Part shown: positions 22,790 through 36,577 of the stretch, piece after piece
Layout: every line of letters starts with the position of its first letter
Numbering within the stretch: the stretch's first letter is position 1
Source of the DNA: Mansonella perstans
Lineage: Eukaryota; Nematoda; Chromadorea; Rhabditida; Onchocercidae
Assembly (NCBI GenBank): GCA_037074765.1
Contig: JBAMDO010000087.1
Span: 162,591 to 226,590 of the forward strand
DNA: 64,000 nucleotides
Direction of reading: 5' to 3'
Notes under the pieces: model-generated
Told to the model about the DNA's origin: nothing
Database searches by the model: none
What the model saw: only the letters and a program-made list of their open reading frames with translations
Translations under genes and position numbers: made by a program

Positions 22790-25680
22790 CTGCAAAACTG
22801 TCAAATACTTTGAGGTAAGAAATGGAGCAAGAAGAAGAAGCAAAAACGGGAACACGATAAATCGCAATACTTCACTAAAATCGAATTTCATACTTCCTAA
22901 ATTATACATGCAAAAACTGTAGTAACAAAAGAAAAAATAAAAGAGTATTTAAAAAAACAAATACAAATATTTGCAGTGTGTCAAGTTTTGATAATTTTTA
23001 AACAATACATTCTCAAAATCATATGAACGAAAATTCAATTACGTTACTTACTTAATTCATACTTAAAATTAGATAAAAATCTATAATTATGTCTCCTCGC
23101 CTAATTTGAAAATTTTGTTAAAGTTATGCCCTATATATAGAAATGCAAATGCATCATATATTTCTTTATACATATATTGTAGTAATGTTAGCTTCAAAAA
23201 GTTGATAAAGACAATAATGAAGTAAGAAGACTTGATTGAAAAGGCTTTCCTTATTGTCATCCTGTAAATCTAAAATGATTTCAGATGCTATAAATTATAA
23301 TAAATAAATATCCAAATAATTAAATCATTCGTAAACCTTAAATAAGAAATAGATGACATGGTTCAATTATACCTGTGGGAACATCTAAAATGATTCAAAG
23401 TAAAGGAATAGAAAACGACCTGACAATTACAAAATTGAACATTTTCAAATTAAATTTAATAGCACGATTGATTTCTTAAGCTTAATTTTAACACTAAGGA
23501 TAAATCCTTGAATTTTCTTAATACATTGAACATATTTTGAACTATTATAATACTGAAAATTAGTTCAAATCGTTTTCCATCTCTGCGAATTATTTCAACC
23601 CGACAAGTAAATGAATTATTATACTTCATTACATTCTGTATCTGAAATACTAATAGTAAGAACAAATACAGCATTTCACAATTAAAATATGATATGTTTC
23701 TCGATATGAGAAGAATTTCTCTTTAAACACAGAAAGATAAATACCAACATATAACAATTAATTGTATTATCTCTTGGATAAACATAAGAAAGTGATCAGA
23801 GTTTTGATATAAAACTTCTTCAATCCTCTATTTTCTTTTTCTCTTTAGTTCTAATTAAGCGATGAAATTTTAACGAAAACAGAAAAAACATGGAAATCAA
23901 AAAAATCAAAAAATTCATCAAAAAATAAAAATTTCAATCTGCATTCTCTCTGTTTTCTGGAACTAAACATAAATTTATAAAAAAAAAAGGAAATTGAAAA
24001 GGAAATCCGTTTGAACTGATTAAAATGGAAAAAAAGATAACTGGAAATTTTTCGTCTTAATTCAATTTTAAAGAATTTTCAAAATTATGTCAAGTTCTGA
24101 AAATATTTTAATGAATGTTCACAGCATATCATATTAGAATATCGTAAAATTTTTGCATAAATCAAGAAATTATTTATCACTGTCAATGTAAGATGCATAG
24201 GCGATACCTAAATGTTAAAATTTTTAACAATAATAATATAATGGTAATTTTAAGCAATCGATACGTAATCATGATACAAGCTCAATATTAATAAATGAGA
24301 TCCAGAACAGTTCATTAGTCATATCAATTCAATACCAAGCTCTTGGCACTATGATATACAAGTAGAACTGTAAATATCGCCATCTTGTATCATATAAATA
24401 TCACTATCGTCATTATCAACAGATAAAAAATGTATCACTACAATGAATCTGAATTATAAGCTATATGAAGAGCTCTCAATAAGACAAAATATACGAGATA
24501 AAAATGACTATTATTAGCAATGAAATTTGTTGATTAATGGAAAATACTTGGAAGAAAAAAAAGATTTGTTAATTAATAGAAAATACTTGAAAGAGAAAAA
24601 AAATGTTCCGAAGCAAATAAATATATGTTAGCTATATACTTGATATATTTGAATATATATGATGTATATTATTTGTGCTTACAAATATTAACAATTGCTG
24701 AGAATAAAAGAAGCAACAAATATATAAAATAAAATAAAAAAATACATAAATATTAAGTAGGCTATAATATTTTATGAACCATTCCTAACATTCCTTATGT
24801 GGCACTAATTGGAATTAAAAAGTGAGAAATTGAAGACTTTTCGAAGTTATATGAGAATTTTTTAGATAAATCAGCAAAAAAAAATAAGCTATTATTTATT
24901 GCAATTCTCACCCATTTTATAATTTACAAAAGAAATTTCAAATAATACAGAACTTGAAGTTTTATAAGGTTAAAAAAGATAGAAAAACACTATGTATATA
25001 TAGATTCCACTGAATTTGCTTCTTTGTCTTCATTTTTCCGTATGCAACAAGTATATTTACTATTGACAAACTCGTTGATTTATTTTTGAAATTTAACAAA
25101 TTTTTGCTATTCCTCGTTTCGTCCACTTCTTGTCCATTTTTCTTTTTGCACTGAAAGTATCATTTATTTATTCTTGCCGACCAAACTTTTTAAAATAATG
25201 GCTCAATTCATGTAAAATGTGAAATGAGCAACATTCTACCGGTCTTTGTTTTACCTATTAATAGTAAGTGAAATTTGCCAATTAAAATAGTTTGAGACGA
25301 AAAGGAAAGAAAAAAGAAAAGTAAATAAAAGATCAAAATTTATCAAAAAAGAAAGCGCTTTTCTCAAAGATATTAAAATTACAGATAAAATGAAATTGAT
25401 AAATTAGAAATGCATAATTGAAAAATAAAACGAATAATAGCAAAAAATTATCATTTAGCAAATTTTGTAACTATTAGAAGATGGTGTGTGCAACTAACCT
25501 AATACAAGGAAAGAACTACACTCAATGAAAAGCTTTGGACAAGTACTGTCAACAAGTAATCGTTTACGTTTCAAAACAAAAAAAATTAATTTTTGCTAAA
25601 AATTTTCATTATAAATGCAGTGCAAAAAGTTAGTATGTGAATGGAAAAATAAAAAACTAGAATTTAATTAATGAAAATTT
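22790..25680. other. No gene recognised
   Basis: About 2.9 kb upstream of the dip-2 coding region. Open frames are short and of AT-rich, Lys/Phe/Ile-type composition. It may be intronic if dip-2 has an upstream non-coding exon, because the leader starts at a splice acceptor. Confidence 0.5.
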
Positions 25681-25690
25681 TAGCAAACCA

Positions 25691-25975
25691 TTACGTTCTA
25701 ACGTAAAATTGAACCCTCCTACGTTTTCTTTATATTTCATATTTCTTTAAAAAATTTTATTGCATTGTCCGTTTTCATGTGATATCATATATCACAGAGA
25801 AAAGAGAAACGTTGACATATGACAAAAATATTTTGCACATTTAACATTATTTTGGACACTTACATCACGTAAGATTAAACAAAAAAAGAATTTTAATTTT
25901 TAAATTTCAAACGTTAAAGACAAAAATTAATTACGTTCACACTCCAAATTTAAACATAAGGTGTAGTAACGTAAG
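25691..25975. promoter_or_regulatory. Cluster of ACGT-core motifs and palindromes, candidate enhancer or promoter
   Basis: Eight ACGT cores fall within about 285 bp of otherwise very AT-rich DNA (starting at 25693, 25701, 25721, 25809, 25867, 25911, 25933 and 25969). The first pair forms TTACGTT-CT-AACGTAA (25691-25706), a perfect inverted repeat. Another perfect palindrome, GTGATAT-CAT-ATATCAC, is at 25779-25795. ACGT cores are half-sites of bZIP factors. The block is 3 kb upstream of the dip-2 start codon, so it may be its distal promoter. This is inference. Confidence 0.35.
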
Positions 25976-26129
25976 ATGCCGTATGAATACGCAATCTAGC
26001 ATACCCATAACAAAATTCACGGAAGCAAAGTGGTTGCGGATCAAATTGCGAAAAAAGGCGAAGTGATCGGTGTGGGAATGTATGTACAAATGAATGAACT
26101 ATAAAAGGAACTATAAGTGGGTAAGTAAA

Positions 26130-28490
26130 GAAATTGAAAATGTGAGGAATTGAATGAGAAGTTTTGAATTAATTAATTAATCAATCATTTTGAATTCATT
26201 AACCGAATTTTATTGAATTAATTTGGGGGAAAAGAAGGACAGTGATATATAATGAAAATTAAAAACTGGAAATTATTTTATTAATATGAGATGTGAATGA
26301 ATTCATTTTGATTGTATGATTGATCAAAAATCGAAAATTTTTGTAAACTAAAAACCAAACAATCAAATATTATATTATCAAATATTATATTACACTAATC
26401 AAATATTATTGGATTAATTGAGGCTAAAAATCAAAAATTAATATGTCAAAAATTGAAATAATCCATTTAAAAGTATTTAACCTCATTTAATCGAAACAGT
26501 AGTTGTGTTGAAAAAGTCGAAAAGCCGCCAAAACTGATGAATGAAATAATTGTAAAAGGAAAGAAAAAAAAAAAAACTCGATTAATTCATAGACTAATTA
26601 ATAACTTCTCAGTAAACTTTAGAAAATGATTGGAAGATTAAAGATCAACGGAAAGCAACTTTGTCGACGAGGAGAGATATGAATGGATATATGAAAGATA
26701 AATGTGGGTTGGTTGACCGATTCATTGTGGTCATTCTCTTTCCTTCCTCTTTCTCGTTTGAATTCTGAGATGATCAATGTTTGACAATTACTTTATTATC
26801 GTTTTTCATTCTCAGATATTTCAATTATTTTAATTTCATCAATTTCATCGATCATTTATTACACAGTAATAAAAACAATTATTAAAACAAGTATAAAATT
26901 AATTATTAAAATAGATAATTGCAAGCTATCGAATGAAATTTCCCAATAGTTTGAATATTTTCTGGAAAGAAAGAATGAAATTATCGGAAGAAAAAAGGAA
27001 AAGAATGGAAAGAGAGAAAAATTTTAAGCGCAAAAAAGGAAAAAATTGAATGAGAAAAGAGTAAAAATGAAATTAATATAAATCTGTGTAATTGAATTTA
27101 AAAATTAACAATTAAAAATGAGAAAATTTGATGAAAAAAAAAATTTTATTCTATTTTACGAAAGCAAGTGATTCAATTAACATAATATATACTTACTGTT
27201 AATCAAAATAGGAAATGGAAAATTTTCTTACTAAAATTGCAAATTTCAAAATTCTAAAAGATATACAATAAAATTTTTCTGGAAATATATTATCATGTAA
27301 AATTTAAATTAAGCAATACCAGTAATTCAATTTTTATTACATAATAAAAATAATAACTACAAAACATGATGAATTATTACTGCATAATCATTGAATCACT
27401 TATCATTCACTTCAGCTAATTGTCTTCTCCTTTTCAATTAATTATCAAATAAGAAATATCAGTGACTATTGTCATTTCTATTTGATTGAATTTAAACAAT
27501 TACTACTTTTTAGAGAAGTATTACATAGTTGTAACATCAATTGACAACTTATACAATCAGTTTAATTTAACAAAATGCATCCAACAAAATTGTCGCTTAC
27601 TTATCGATTTGTAGTAATTTATGCTTCTCACATCAATTCTAACTAAAAATATCACAATTATAGACAACTTTGCATTCTCTTGTTTTCCTCTTTCCCCGCT
27701 ATCCGACCAACTACTGCTAACAATCATTGCTTCTTAAAAGCAAACAAGGATTGTTGATATCAAATGACCAAATTAGCTAATTAGCTAGCAAAGAGCTGAT
27801 GAAATGCTAAAATTTGCATATATCATATAACATATATCATGTGGCACAAATGATATACTTGACAACTATTAGCAATTATTTATGCAAATAATTATCTTCA
27901 TAAAATTGCATAATTTTTTTTTTTTTTTTTTAAAACTAAATAAAACAGGAAAAATAAATAAAAATGAAATGAAAAAGTAATATTCCTTTTAGGAATAGTA
28001 AATTCATTAATATATTGATAATTAATAATAATTATTAAACTTCTTCATGAAAATCCAATTCATATAATATTTTTTTTTAACAAGCAAAGAAATTTCAAAT
28101 ACAAATATTATAATAATAAATGATTTCAAGTACAAGTATAATAATAAATGATTATATGTAATAATAAATGATTTTAAGTACAAGTAATCGATAAATGAAT
28201 AAGCTCACAATGTTATTAGCTATAATATGAATGAACTCATCGATCATTTAGAAATAATTTATTCAGTTAATTTCTATTCCTTTCACAAAGTAAACAATGC
28301 ATAATTTACAAATGATTAAGAGATGCATAATATCAATATTGGAAATGTTATTCTCATTCATTTAGCCTTTGCTCATTATAAAGACTTATCCGTGTCCATA
28401 CGTATCTCCATTTATCACATTCAAATTTAACTGTCTCATTGAAATTATTAAAATAGGAATAAATTATTAAATTAGAAATAAGCTATTTGC
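26130..28490. other. No gene recognised; AT-rich intergenic or intronic DNA
   Basis: No exon-like sequence with family resemblance on either strand. There are A/T homopolymer runs (T-run near 27908-27930) and AT-rich filler. The minus strand could be dip-2 5' intron, but nothing proves it. Confidence 0.5.
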
Positions 28491-28494
28491 ATGG

Positions 28495-28950
28495 ATGTGT
28501 GTCTGTTTATATATACACATATACATATTTTTGTTTATGTGTATATTTAGATTCAAGTTACAGTTAACTGAGATAAACTTCAACCAATTGCTGACAACAA
28601 TGATGAATTGTATCTTCATACATATTTGTATACGTGTATGTATGTGCGTATGTGTGTGTATGTGTACGCGTGTGTGTGTATGTGTACGTGTGTTGTGTAT
28701 GTGTATATATGTATGTCTAGATCCAAGTTACAGTTGATTGTGGTAAACCCTAACCAATCACAGACAACAGTGATGAATTGTATCCTCACGCATGTTTTTA
28801 TACGTATGCGAATGTATGTGTTTGTATGTGTGTATGTGTGTATGTGTACGTGTTTGTATGTGTATGTTGGATGTGTGTATGTGTGTATGTGTATGTGTTT
28901 GTATGTGTATGTTGTATGTTTAGATTCAACTTATAGTTTAATAATTTAAC
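28495..28950. repeat. TG-rich tandem repeat of 170-203 bp units
   Basis: Units begin with AGATTCAAGTTACAGTT-like sequence at 28549, 28719 and 28922. Each unit carries GACAACARTGATGAATTGTAT followed by a TATGTG/TACGTG microsatellite of variable length. Two full copies and the start of a third are visible. The Cys/Val/Tyr-rich open frames here are products of the repeat. Confidence 0.8.
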
Positions 28951-29220
28951 TGAAATTATTGAAATTGCAATAAGCACTCAATCATTGCAATGAACAATCT
29001 GAGAGTATTTAGTAATGAACTTGAGGTTAGAGAAATAATCAGAAATGAAATATATTATCGAATGATTGAAATAACGATGAACTCAAAAAAAGTATTTACA
29101 ATATTTGAATAAACATTATTATTCTTCTTACAATTGAATATAATAATACTTGAATAAATTTAAAATGAAAGAAAGAGAGAGATTTTCCCATAAAAATTAA
29201 AACCAATTATTAACACAAAT

Positions 29221-29240
29221 CTCCCTCTCTCTTCCTTACC

Positions 29241-29274
<34 letters not shown>

Positions 29275-29275
29275 T
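29221..29275. repeat. CT/GA microsatellite
   Basis: A nearly pure CT run on the plus strand (about 50 bp, with short interruptions). It gives an Arg/Glu repeat frame on the minus strand that is not a gene. Confidence 0.85.
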
Positions 29276-32200
29276 TGTCATCTCTTCCTTTCTTTGTCTT
29301 AATTCTTAATGATAAATGAAATTTGTCAAAAGAAAGGCTTTTGTTATCAAAAAGAAATTTCTTTCCTATTTCTTTTTTTTTTTCGCGCAAAATTGCAATC
29401 AAAATGATACAAAGAAAAATTTTTGAATTCTGACAACGTTAGGTTAAAGGTTAACACGGTCATAATTGAATTAATTAATAAGAATGAGTATTTAGCATTA
29501 ATTAATAAACTAAAAGAATGACGTAGAAACAAGCTAATCTTGTCTATGTGTGAATTGAAAAGTGTTAAAAATATTGATGGAAATTTAAAGTTCAGAGGAG
29601 TTGTTCAAGATTTATCATTGATACATGAATGAGCTAATTCAATATCAATTGGGTGAGCTACCCAGTCATTATCTATCTGATTTATTTAATACAATTTCAA
29701 TGAATGATTGGGATAGTTGTTGAGCATGTCATTTACACTGTATCTATTAGTAGTTTTACCTGGGATAGTTCAGGTGACAGTGATTTGTTCGGCCATTTTT
29801 TGACAAGTTACCCTTCTAAGGTCAACAACATGCACTGAGAGCGATAAATACAAATTCAATTTCAATGAATGATTGGAATGGTTGTTGACAAATTACATGA
29901 CGAAATTAATCTTTATCGGCTAAGCGTATTACCTGATTAATTTGATTGAGCTAAAGCTCTAATGAATTGATGAAATAATGCAAATGAATGAAATTAAATT
30001 AGATTAATTTCAAATTGAATTAAAATTTAATTATATTCGTTACTGAAATGAATAAGATGCAATTAACCAGTAATATTTCATTTGCAAACAAATCCGTTGA
30101 AAAGTTTTCCTTTTTTGAAAAAAAGTAAATATAAAATGGATGAGTATAAGAGAGTAGTGAGTAGTAGTAGTAGTAGTAACTTTTGAAGATTGTTACTGGA
30201 AAAATGATTGTTCCATTTCAACAACGGTCATCTTTTCTCTGCCTTTTCCCCTTCCCATACTACCTATCTGTGTCATCTGTCCTCATCTTTCCGCAAATCA
30301 CCTCTCCATGTCTTTTTAATTCATCCTACCTCTCCTGACCTATCCGTATCAGCTGAGCTGAATACTTTCTTTCAGTTCCATAAATGTAAACTTATCAAAG
30401 ATAGCAGCATTTCGGATATTTGTACAATGAATCAGATGAAACAATATTTATCTGATGCGTAAACTAAACTGAAATGAATAATTTAGCTTTTCGTTATTGC
30501 TTTTCGCATCTTTTTCATCTCTTTTAGCTTTGTTGAAAAGAATTTTATCAAAACAATTAAATTTAATACAACAAAAAAAAAAAAAAAAAACCAAAAAAAT
30601 TTGCTTTGTTCAGTATTATAGATGAAAAATGAAGTGAAAATTCAATTAATGACAGATATATTTTTAGGATTTCTACGTTTTCCCTTTTTATAAATTCCAA
30701 ATGAAAATTTTAATTTTGAAATTAAAATAAGTCATCCATTCCATCTCTTTACTTTTCTAGAAGATTCAATAACTCAGATCATTTCACAGAAATTTTAAGT
30801 AACTGAAAACGAAATCAAAAAATGAAATATTCAGAATTGGAATACAATATATTTTATCATAGTAATTCAGGCGAACAAAATTATGTTTCGTTAATTGAAA
30901 ATTATTTAGTTTCATTAATTTGTCATTAATCAAAGATAATTTGAACAGAATTCAAATGAAGCCGAAGTGTACGATTTGCATATCATTATCATCATTGTAA
31001 CAATTATTATCACAGTTATAATAATGATAATAATAATAATTTCAACAACTGTTATCATCATGATAATAATAATATCGTTATCTCACTTCAGTTATTCGGA
31101 AAATCATTTAACTAATTTCTTCTTCGCCAGATGATCGGTAATTAAAAAATTTAAATGTACGCGATGGATGGATCAGTTACAAAATAAAATTTATTGAGCA
31201 TTGTGTTTAATGCATTTTTTTTCTTTCAATTGTTCAAAGTGGTCTACAAAACTCACCCCACCTGTCACTGTCAACCTTAGTTCAATTTATTTCAGTAAAT
31301 TCACTGATTACATCGACTTATCAGTATTTCGATCTTTCAGCTTTTTAATTATGTACCTAATCTGAGATAATTAGATACGAATCTTCAATTTCGACACCAC
31401 AAAAATTTGATTAAAAAAATGGCTCATTGAATATGGCTTCCGGAAAAAATAAGTAAAATAGAACTAATAAAAATGTTCGCACTGAAATTTCAAAATTAAA
31501 CATTAGAATTTCAAATTTAAACATCAAATTACCCAAAAAATCCAATAAATTGCAGAAGAGCGCAACTGTATGCGTATAAATAAATATATTCTAAGAATGA
31601 ATTTTCAGTCTTCACATTTTAGATAATGATTATTTCAGTTCTTTAGATCTTAGGTATATATAAGCAAACGGAGAAATCGGTTAATAGCATATTTGAGTAA
31701 GGATTGATCATTTAGGACTCGATTCTATCAGTCAGTACTTTCATTCTATCAGTTAGTGCTTTCATTGTTCATTCCGATTACTTTTTGATAAATTTTTGTC
31801 TACAAGCAAAAATCTCTGTAATATTTTAATAAAAAATTCTTAAATAAATTAAAAAAAAAAAAACGAAATCTGAATCATCTTTTTATTCTTTAAGTAATAC
31901 TTAACATATGAAAAATTTACAAAAAAAATAAGCGGGAAAAAAAGAGAAATAATCGAACTATCTGGCTAATTATTAGCTGATTGAAATTGAATTCAAGAAA
32001 TTTAAATATTCAAAATCGATTGTTGTTAATCTTCACTAGGAAAAAAAACCTGAATTTTGGAGAACGGTCCTTGAACCTAGGGAAATTACTATTGCATAAA
32101 TCACTGATTAAATTCATCAACATATGACAGATAGATAATAAGAAGGGAAAGGAAGTACACACCAGGACTGACCCTTATGTTATTCAAAATGACTGCATGG

Positions 32201-33227
32201 ATAATTTGATGGAAAGATGCAAAAATTACAGTAATTATTTAAGTTACCTGGAATGATGAATGCGTATGTATGAATTGAACAGAATTGAAAAAAGTTTTCC
32301 ATTTCAAAAAGTTCATGCCATATTCTCCATTTATTGATCATCAAAACAAAACACTGAGTGAATAAGTAAGTGTGTAAATGAAATAAAAAAATTTTTGATG
32401 AAATTTAAGTTACTTGAAATGATGAATACATGAGAGAAGCATGAACTGCATGTATGAATTTCTGATCACATAATCAGAATTGAAAAACTGCATCAGACAA
32501 TGGATGAATCATTTGATGACATTCTGATGAACAAAAGTGACAAACAGAACAATCATATCAAATTGTCCAACATCTTTCTTTCCATTCAATCAAATTGATC
32601 GTTGAAACAAATAATTAAACAGGTGACTGACTAGTCGTTGTTATTGCAAGGGATGAAATTTCATCTAACCAATATTGATTTTGATGGACTTCATTCTCGA
32701 TGAATGTCATTAATTTATTTTATGACCATTTCTTGTAGACAAGAAGAATGAGCTGTAAGTGAGAGAGTGTGAGAGAAAAAATATTTAATTGTGAAAAATT
32801 TTAACAAGAAGAGAAAATCCATAGAATATATTTTCCAGGTCAATTTTACAAATAATTTTCATTTAAATGAATAAAACTTGGTTGAAAGCTATTCGCTATT
32901 GAAATATGTGTTTAAGAATATTTAAATGCATGATTAAATTAAATTAAACTTCAAGTAAATTAAATTAAAATCAACCTAAACTAATTAAATAAAATTTGTA
33001 TTGTAAAACAGTTGTTAATCGTAGTTTTAAATAAAATAAAGTAAAAAGTAATAAACTTAGCTAAAAATGGTATTAATGAGCAAATAAGAACTAAACGTTG
33101 TTACCTAATACAATAAGGATAATATGACTAAGGGAATTAGTACTGTCCTGGCTTAATTCTTATTATGTAGCTTTATCTCGCATTCACTGTGTAGCTTTTG
33201 TTTTTTTTTTCATCACACTACAACCGT

Positions 33228-33385
33228 AAATGAATGAATAAATAAATTAATTAACCGACTAAATAAACAAATGTATGAAACAAAAAAAATTAAATAAGAA
33301 ATAAATAAATGAATGAACGAATGGTAAACAAATAAATGGGTAAAATAAACGAATGAATGAACGAATAAACAAATAAATAAAACGA
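33228..33385. repeat. Degenerate AATG/AATA/AACG tetranucleotide repeat
   Basis: Imperfect four-base units (AATG, AATA, AACG, AACA) repeat for about 150 bp with small interruptions. It is typical simple-sequence DNA with no coding potential. Confidence 0.75.
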
Positions 33386-34197
33386 TTGCCCCATGACCTT
33401 TGACTGTATAATGATATCAATTGTTTATTATAGGTCAAACATGGAAAGCGTCATTTCTGGATCACAAATGGCTTGTAAATAAGCCGACCAATCGTGTCAC
33501 CCACTTCAATATGATCTCGTACACAGACAAAATTTCATTCTTTTTGATGAATTCAATACATAAAGTCCAAAACAAGGAAATACTTCAAGCGAAATGATTT
33601 TACTGGTTTTTAAAAAAATAGAAACATTTTATAAAGATATTTAGAAGCAATCGAAAATTTTACAAACAATCAAATTTTTCTTTACTTACAACAATCGATT
33701 AAATTTAGCAGAAAAAAGAAATTGTTGTCAGTGGTGCGGTAATTGGTCAAAGACGTTTGTGATTCAATATAACGTGAACGAAATGGTTGACAAAGCATTT
33801 CACGTCGAAAAGAAGTTATGCTTTAAAGAAGTAATGAAATTCCTGATAAGTAATAAAATAAAAAATATTGTATAAAATTATTATTAGTTCTATTTCTTAT
33901 TTTTTATAAAATATATTGAAGAAATATTTGAAATCTTTTCATAGAAATAATAGAAGAAAGATTTAAAATTATTACGATTCATTTATTACTATATAAATTC
34001 ATTTATTAGAAAGATTTAAAATTATTATCATTCATTCGTTACGTTAGTACTATATGGCAAAAATGTCCAATGAGCAATGACACAGAAAGGTAAATGAAAA
34101 TGATTTAGAAAATAATTAAAAAGTGACAAAAAAAAAAGCAATGATGCTATTTAGTGACTGAGAAATGATCTTTTTGTTTTTTCTCTAAAAGAAAATT

Positions 34198-34230
34198 TTT
34201 TCAAAAATGATAAATTATCATTTTTGAAAA
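34198..34230. repeat. Perfect 16-bp inverted repeat with a 1-nt centre
   Basis: TTTTCAAAAATGATAA (34198-34213) and TTATCATTTTTGAAAA (34215-34230) are exact reverse complements around one A. It could form a cruciform or hairpin. There is no target-site duplication or transposase nearby to show a mobile element. Confidence 0.85.
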
Positions 34231-36577
34231 TTCACAAATTCTCAATAATTTCTTCATTCCGCCTGAAGCATTTGAAGAATAGGCTCTGTAGATGTAAAAA
34301 AAAAGGAAACTAAAGAACAGGTCCCGTAAATTTTTGAAAATTTGCAAAAATATAATTTTGAGCTAAAAGATTGCTAGGTTTTATTGAAGGCCAAAATTTA
34401 ATAGTCATAAACTTGGGCTAAAAAGTTGACAGATGTAATTTTTAACTAAAATCTGCTAGTTCCGGGGACTAAAGATTGACTAATTAAGTATTGGCCAGTT
34501 TGCCGATTAGTTCATTGGTTGCTATTAATCTAACAAACGATTGCTTTTCAAAGAAGCGCTTTCTTTCTAATTTAAAAAGTTGAACAGATAGAGTGATGAG
34601 CCAAAAAAATGTTAGTCATTTGTGACAAGACTGAAAAAAAAGGAGAATTTATTAGTTGAATGATTCTACTATTATTGCTGCGATCTACCATTCAATATTA
34701 AAAGATATTAAATGAATTAATTAGTACTAGGTGAAATCATCTCAAGCGTGATTATTCAATTATCGAAAATATTTAATTGTTCAATTGCTGAACTGATTTT
34801 AATTATGACCATTCCATTAGTGAATTAATTTCAGTGAAATGTTCAGTTGCTGAAAATAATTTCAATGTGCACAAAGTGAAATTTCATCGATTATTAATTT
34901 AATTAAAAATTGAAATGTTATTGTCCCATGAAATAACTCGTGTTAATTGCACTTGTTTTGGCGAAAATTTTTCATTTTTTATTTATTTTTAAGTAACAAT
35001 ATTTAATTAAATTATCCTTATAGAAAAATACCATTTGAGTTCAATCTATTGAATAAAATGAAACGACAATTCCAATGCTTTATTTCTTAATTAAATTTTA
35101 TTAATTAATACAAAATATCATTTTTAGAATAATTTAAATTTGGAAGAAAAATTCGTTGGAGGAAAGTTGGAGAAAATGTGTTTGTTAGGTTTGCTTCATT
35201 TTCTCTTTAAAAATAAGAATGTTTGGATTTTTTTCCAAATTTTTTTCAATTTTTTTTTAAAATTTCTGAAAAAGTTATACAATATTCTTGGCAAATATTG
35301 ACTGAAGGCAAAAGAAAAAAAGAAAATAATTGAAAAGTACGAGAAATGAATGGGAAAGAAGAGGGAAAAAGCATTGTTGAAACATATCATAGCTTAGCAA
35401 ATTTTGAATTTTTTCTGAAAATTTTAAAAAATTTCCTTTTTCTTTGAAAAAAAACCATTGCAAAGCTACTCACACTTCATCCAGACAAAAACTTTGATGC
35501 AATTGGGATTTGAAAGTTTTCAAAATTCTTTTTTGAACCACTCGCTTAATAAATGTTGAAAATTCGTTTCCTCAAATTATTTCGTGAAAAAATTTCGAAG
35601 ACAAAAATGGCAAAAGTTTGTTGTTTCAAGGAAACATATTATGAGTGATAAGCGAAATGGCGCAATAGCAATTTTGAAAGTTGCTGATAAATAAAAGGAG
35701 ATAACACACACACTGACAACTGTTGACATTCATCAAGCAACAGTGATAGCTGTTACAGTTGCTTGGACCATTTTGAAATGATTAATTTGATTAAGAAATC
35801 TATGCAATAAAATTCTCGAAATTAGGAAAAAATTATACAAAATAATTAAAATTTTAAACAAAAAACATTTAATCAAAAAAGAGAAGTAACAAAGTTTTGT
35901 TTCAAAAAAAAAAACGAATCAATAAAGTACTGTACCGGTTTTTTTGGAACAAATACTTTTTTTGAGAAATATAGAAAAAAACAAAACTTTTTTTTTCCAA
36001 TTGCACTTTACAACTGAAAAGAAACTGATGGAATTTAATTCGAGTTTAAAGTCCATATTTGAAATGAAAATTGAGTTCGATTTTATATTTTTTGCTGACA
36101 TGTTACGACTTTAATATAATTAATCGGCACAATTTATCATAATTTTTCGATGCAATGCTAATACAAAAGATTACAGAAAGTTTATTAAAATTTTTCCAGA
36201 AACGTAAATTTTACTTAATAATCAAACAAATTCACCATTAATGGAACCTTATGGCAAAACTCATGGTAAGCAAGTTTTTTAGAATTCCGGAAAAACTAAT
36301 TTTTTACGGCAAAATAAAAAATGGATAATTTTTTCATTCAGGAAACTATTTGTGAAATTCTTTACAAAATGACATTTTCATGCAAAACTTGGACAAATGA
36401 ATTGTTGAGCCTATTAAATAGAAACTTTTTTTTTCAAATGAATTGTTAAGCTATATTAATATGAAAAAAAAATTTCAGAAAAATTATATTTCCAAAATTC
36501 CGTTTAACATCTTTCGTTTTTGAGACATAAACATACAATGAAACGATCAGGTGAGATACGATTTCAATTTGTATATT

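Larger units (their letters stand above)
28951..36577. other. No gene recognised between the repeat block and the RING-like gene
   Basis: About 7.6 kb of AT-rich DNA. It has a partial direct repeat (CAATTTCAATGAATGATTGG near 29692 and 29859), a pyrimidine-rich patch at 30225-30385, a GTA run near 30160-30178, ATA/ATG repeats at 31010-31075 and a degenerate AATG/AATA/AACG repeat at 33228-33385. No open frame shows a recognisable domain. Confidence 0.5.

Noticed and set aside
28495..28949. Cys/Val/Tyr-rich frames
   Set aside because: They are translations of a TATGTG microsatellite and show no splice-linked extension.
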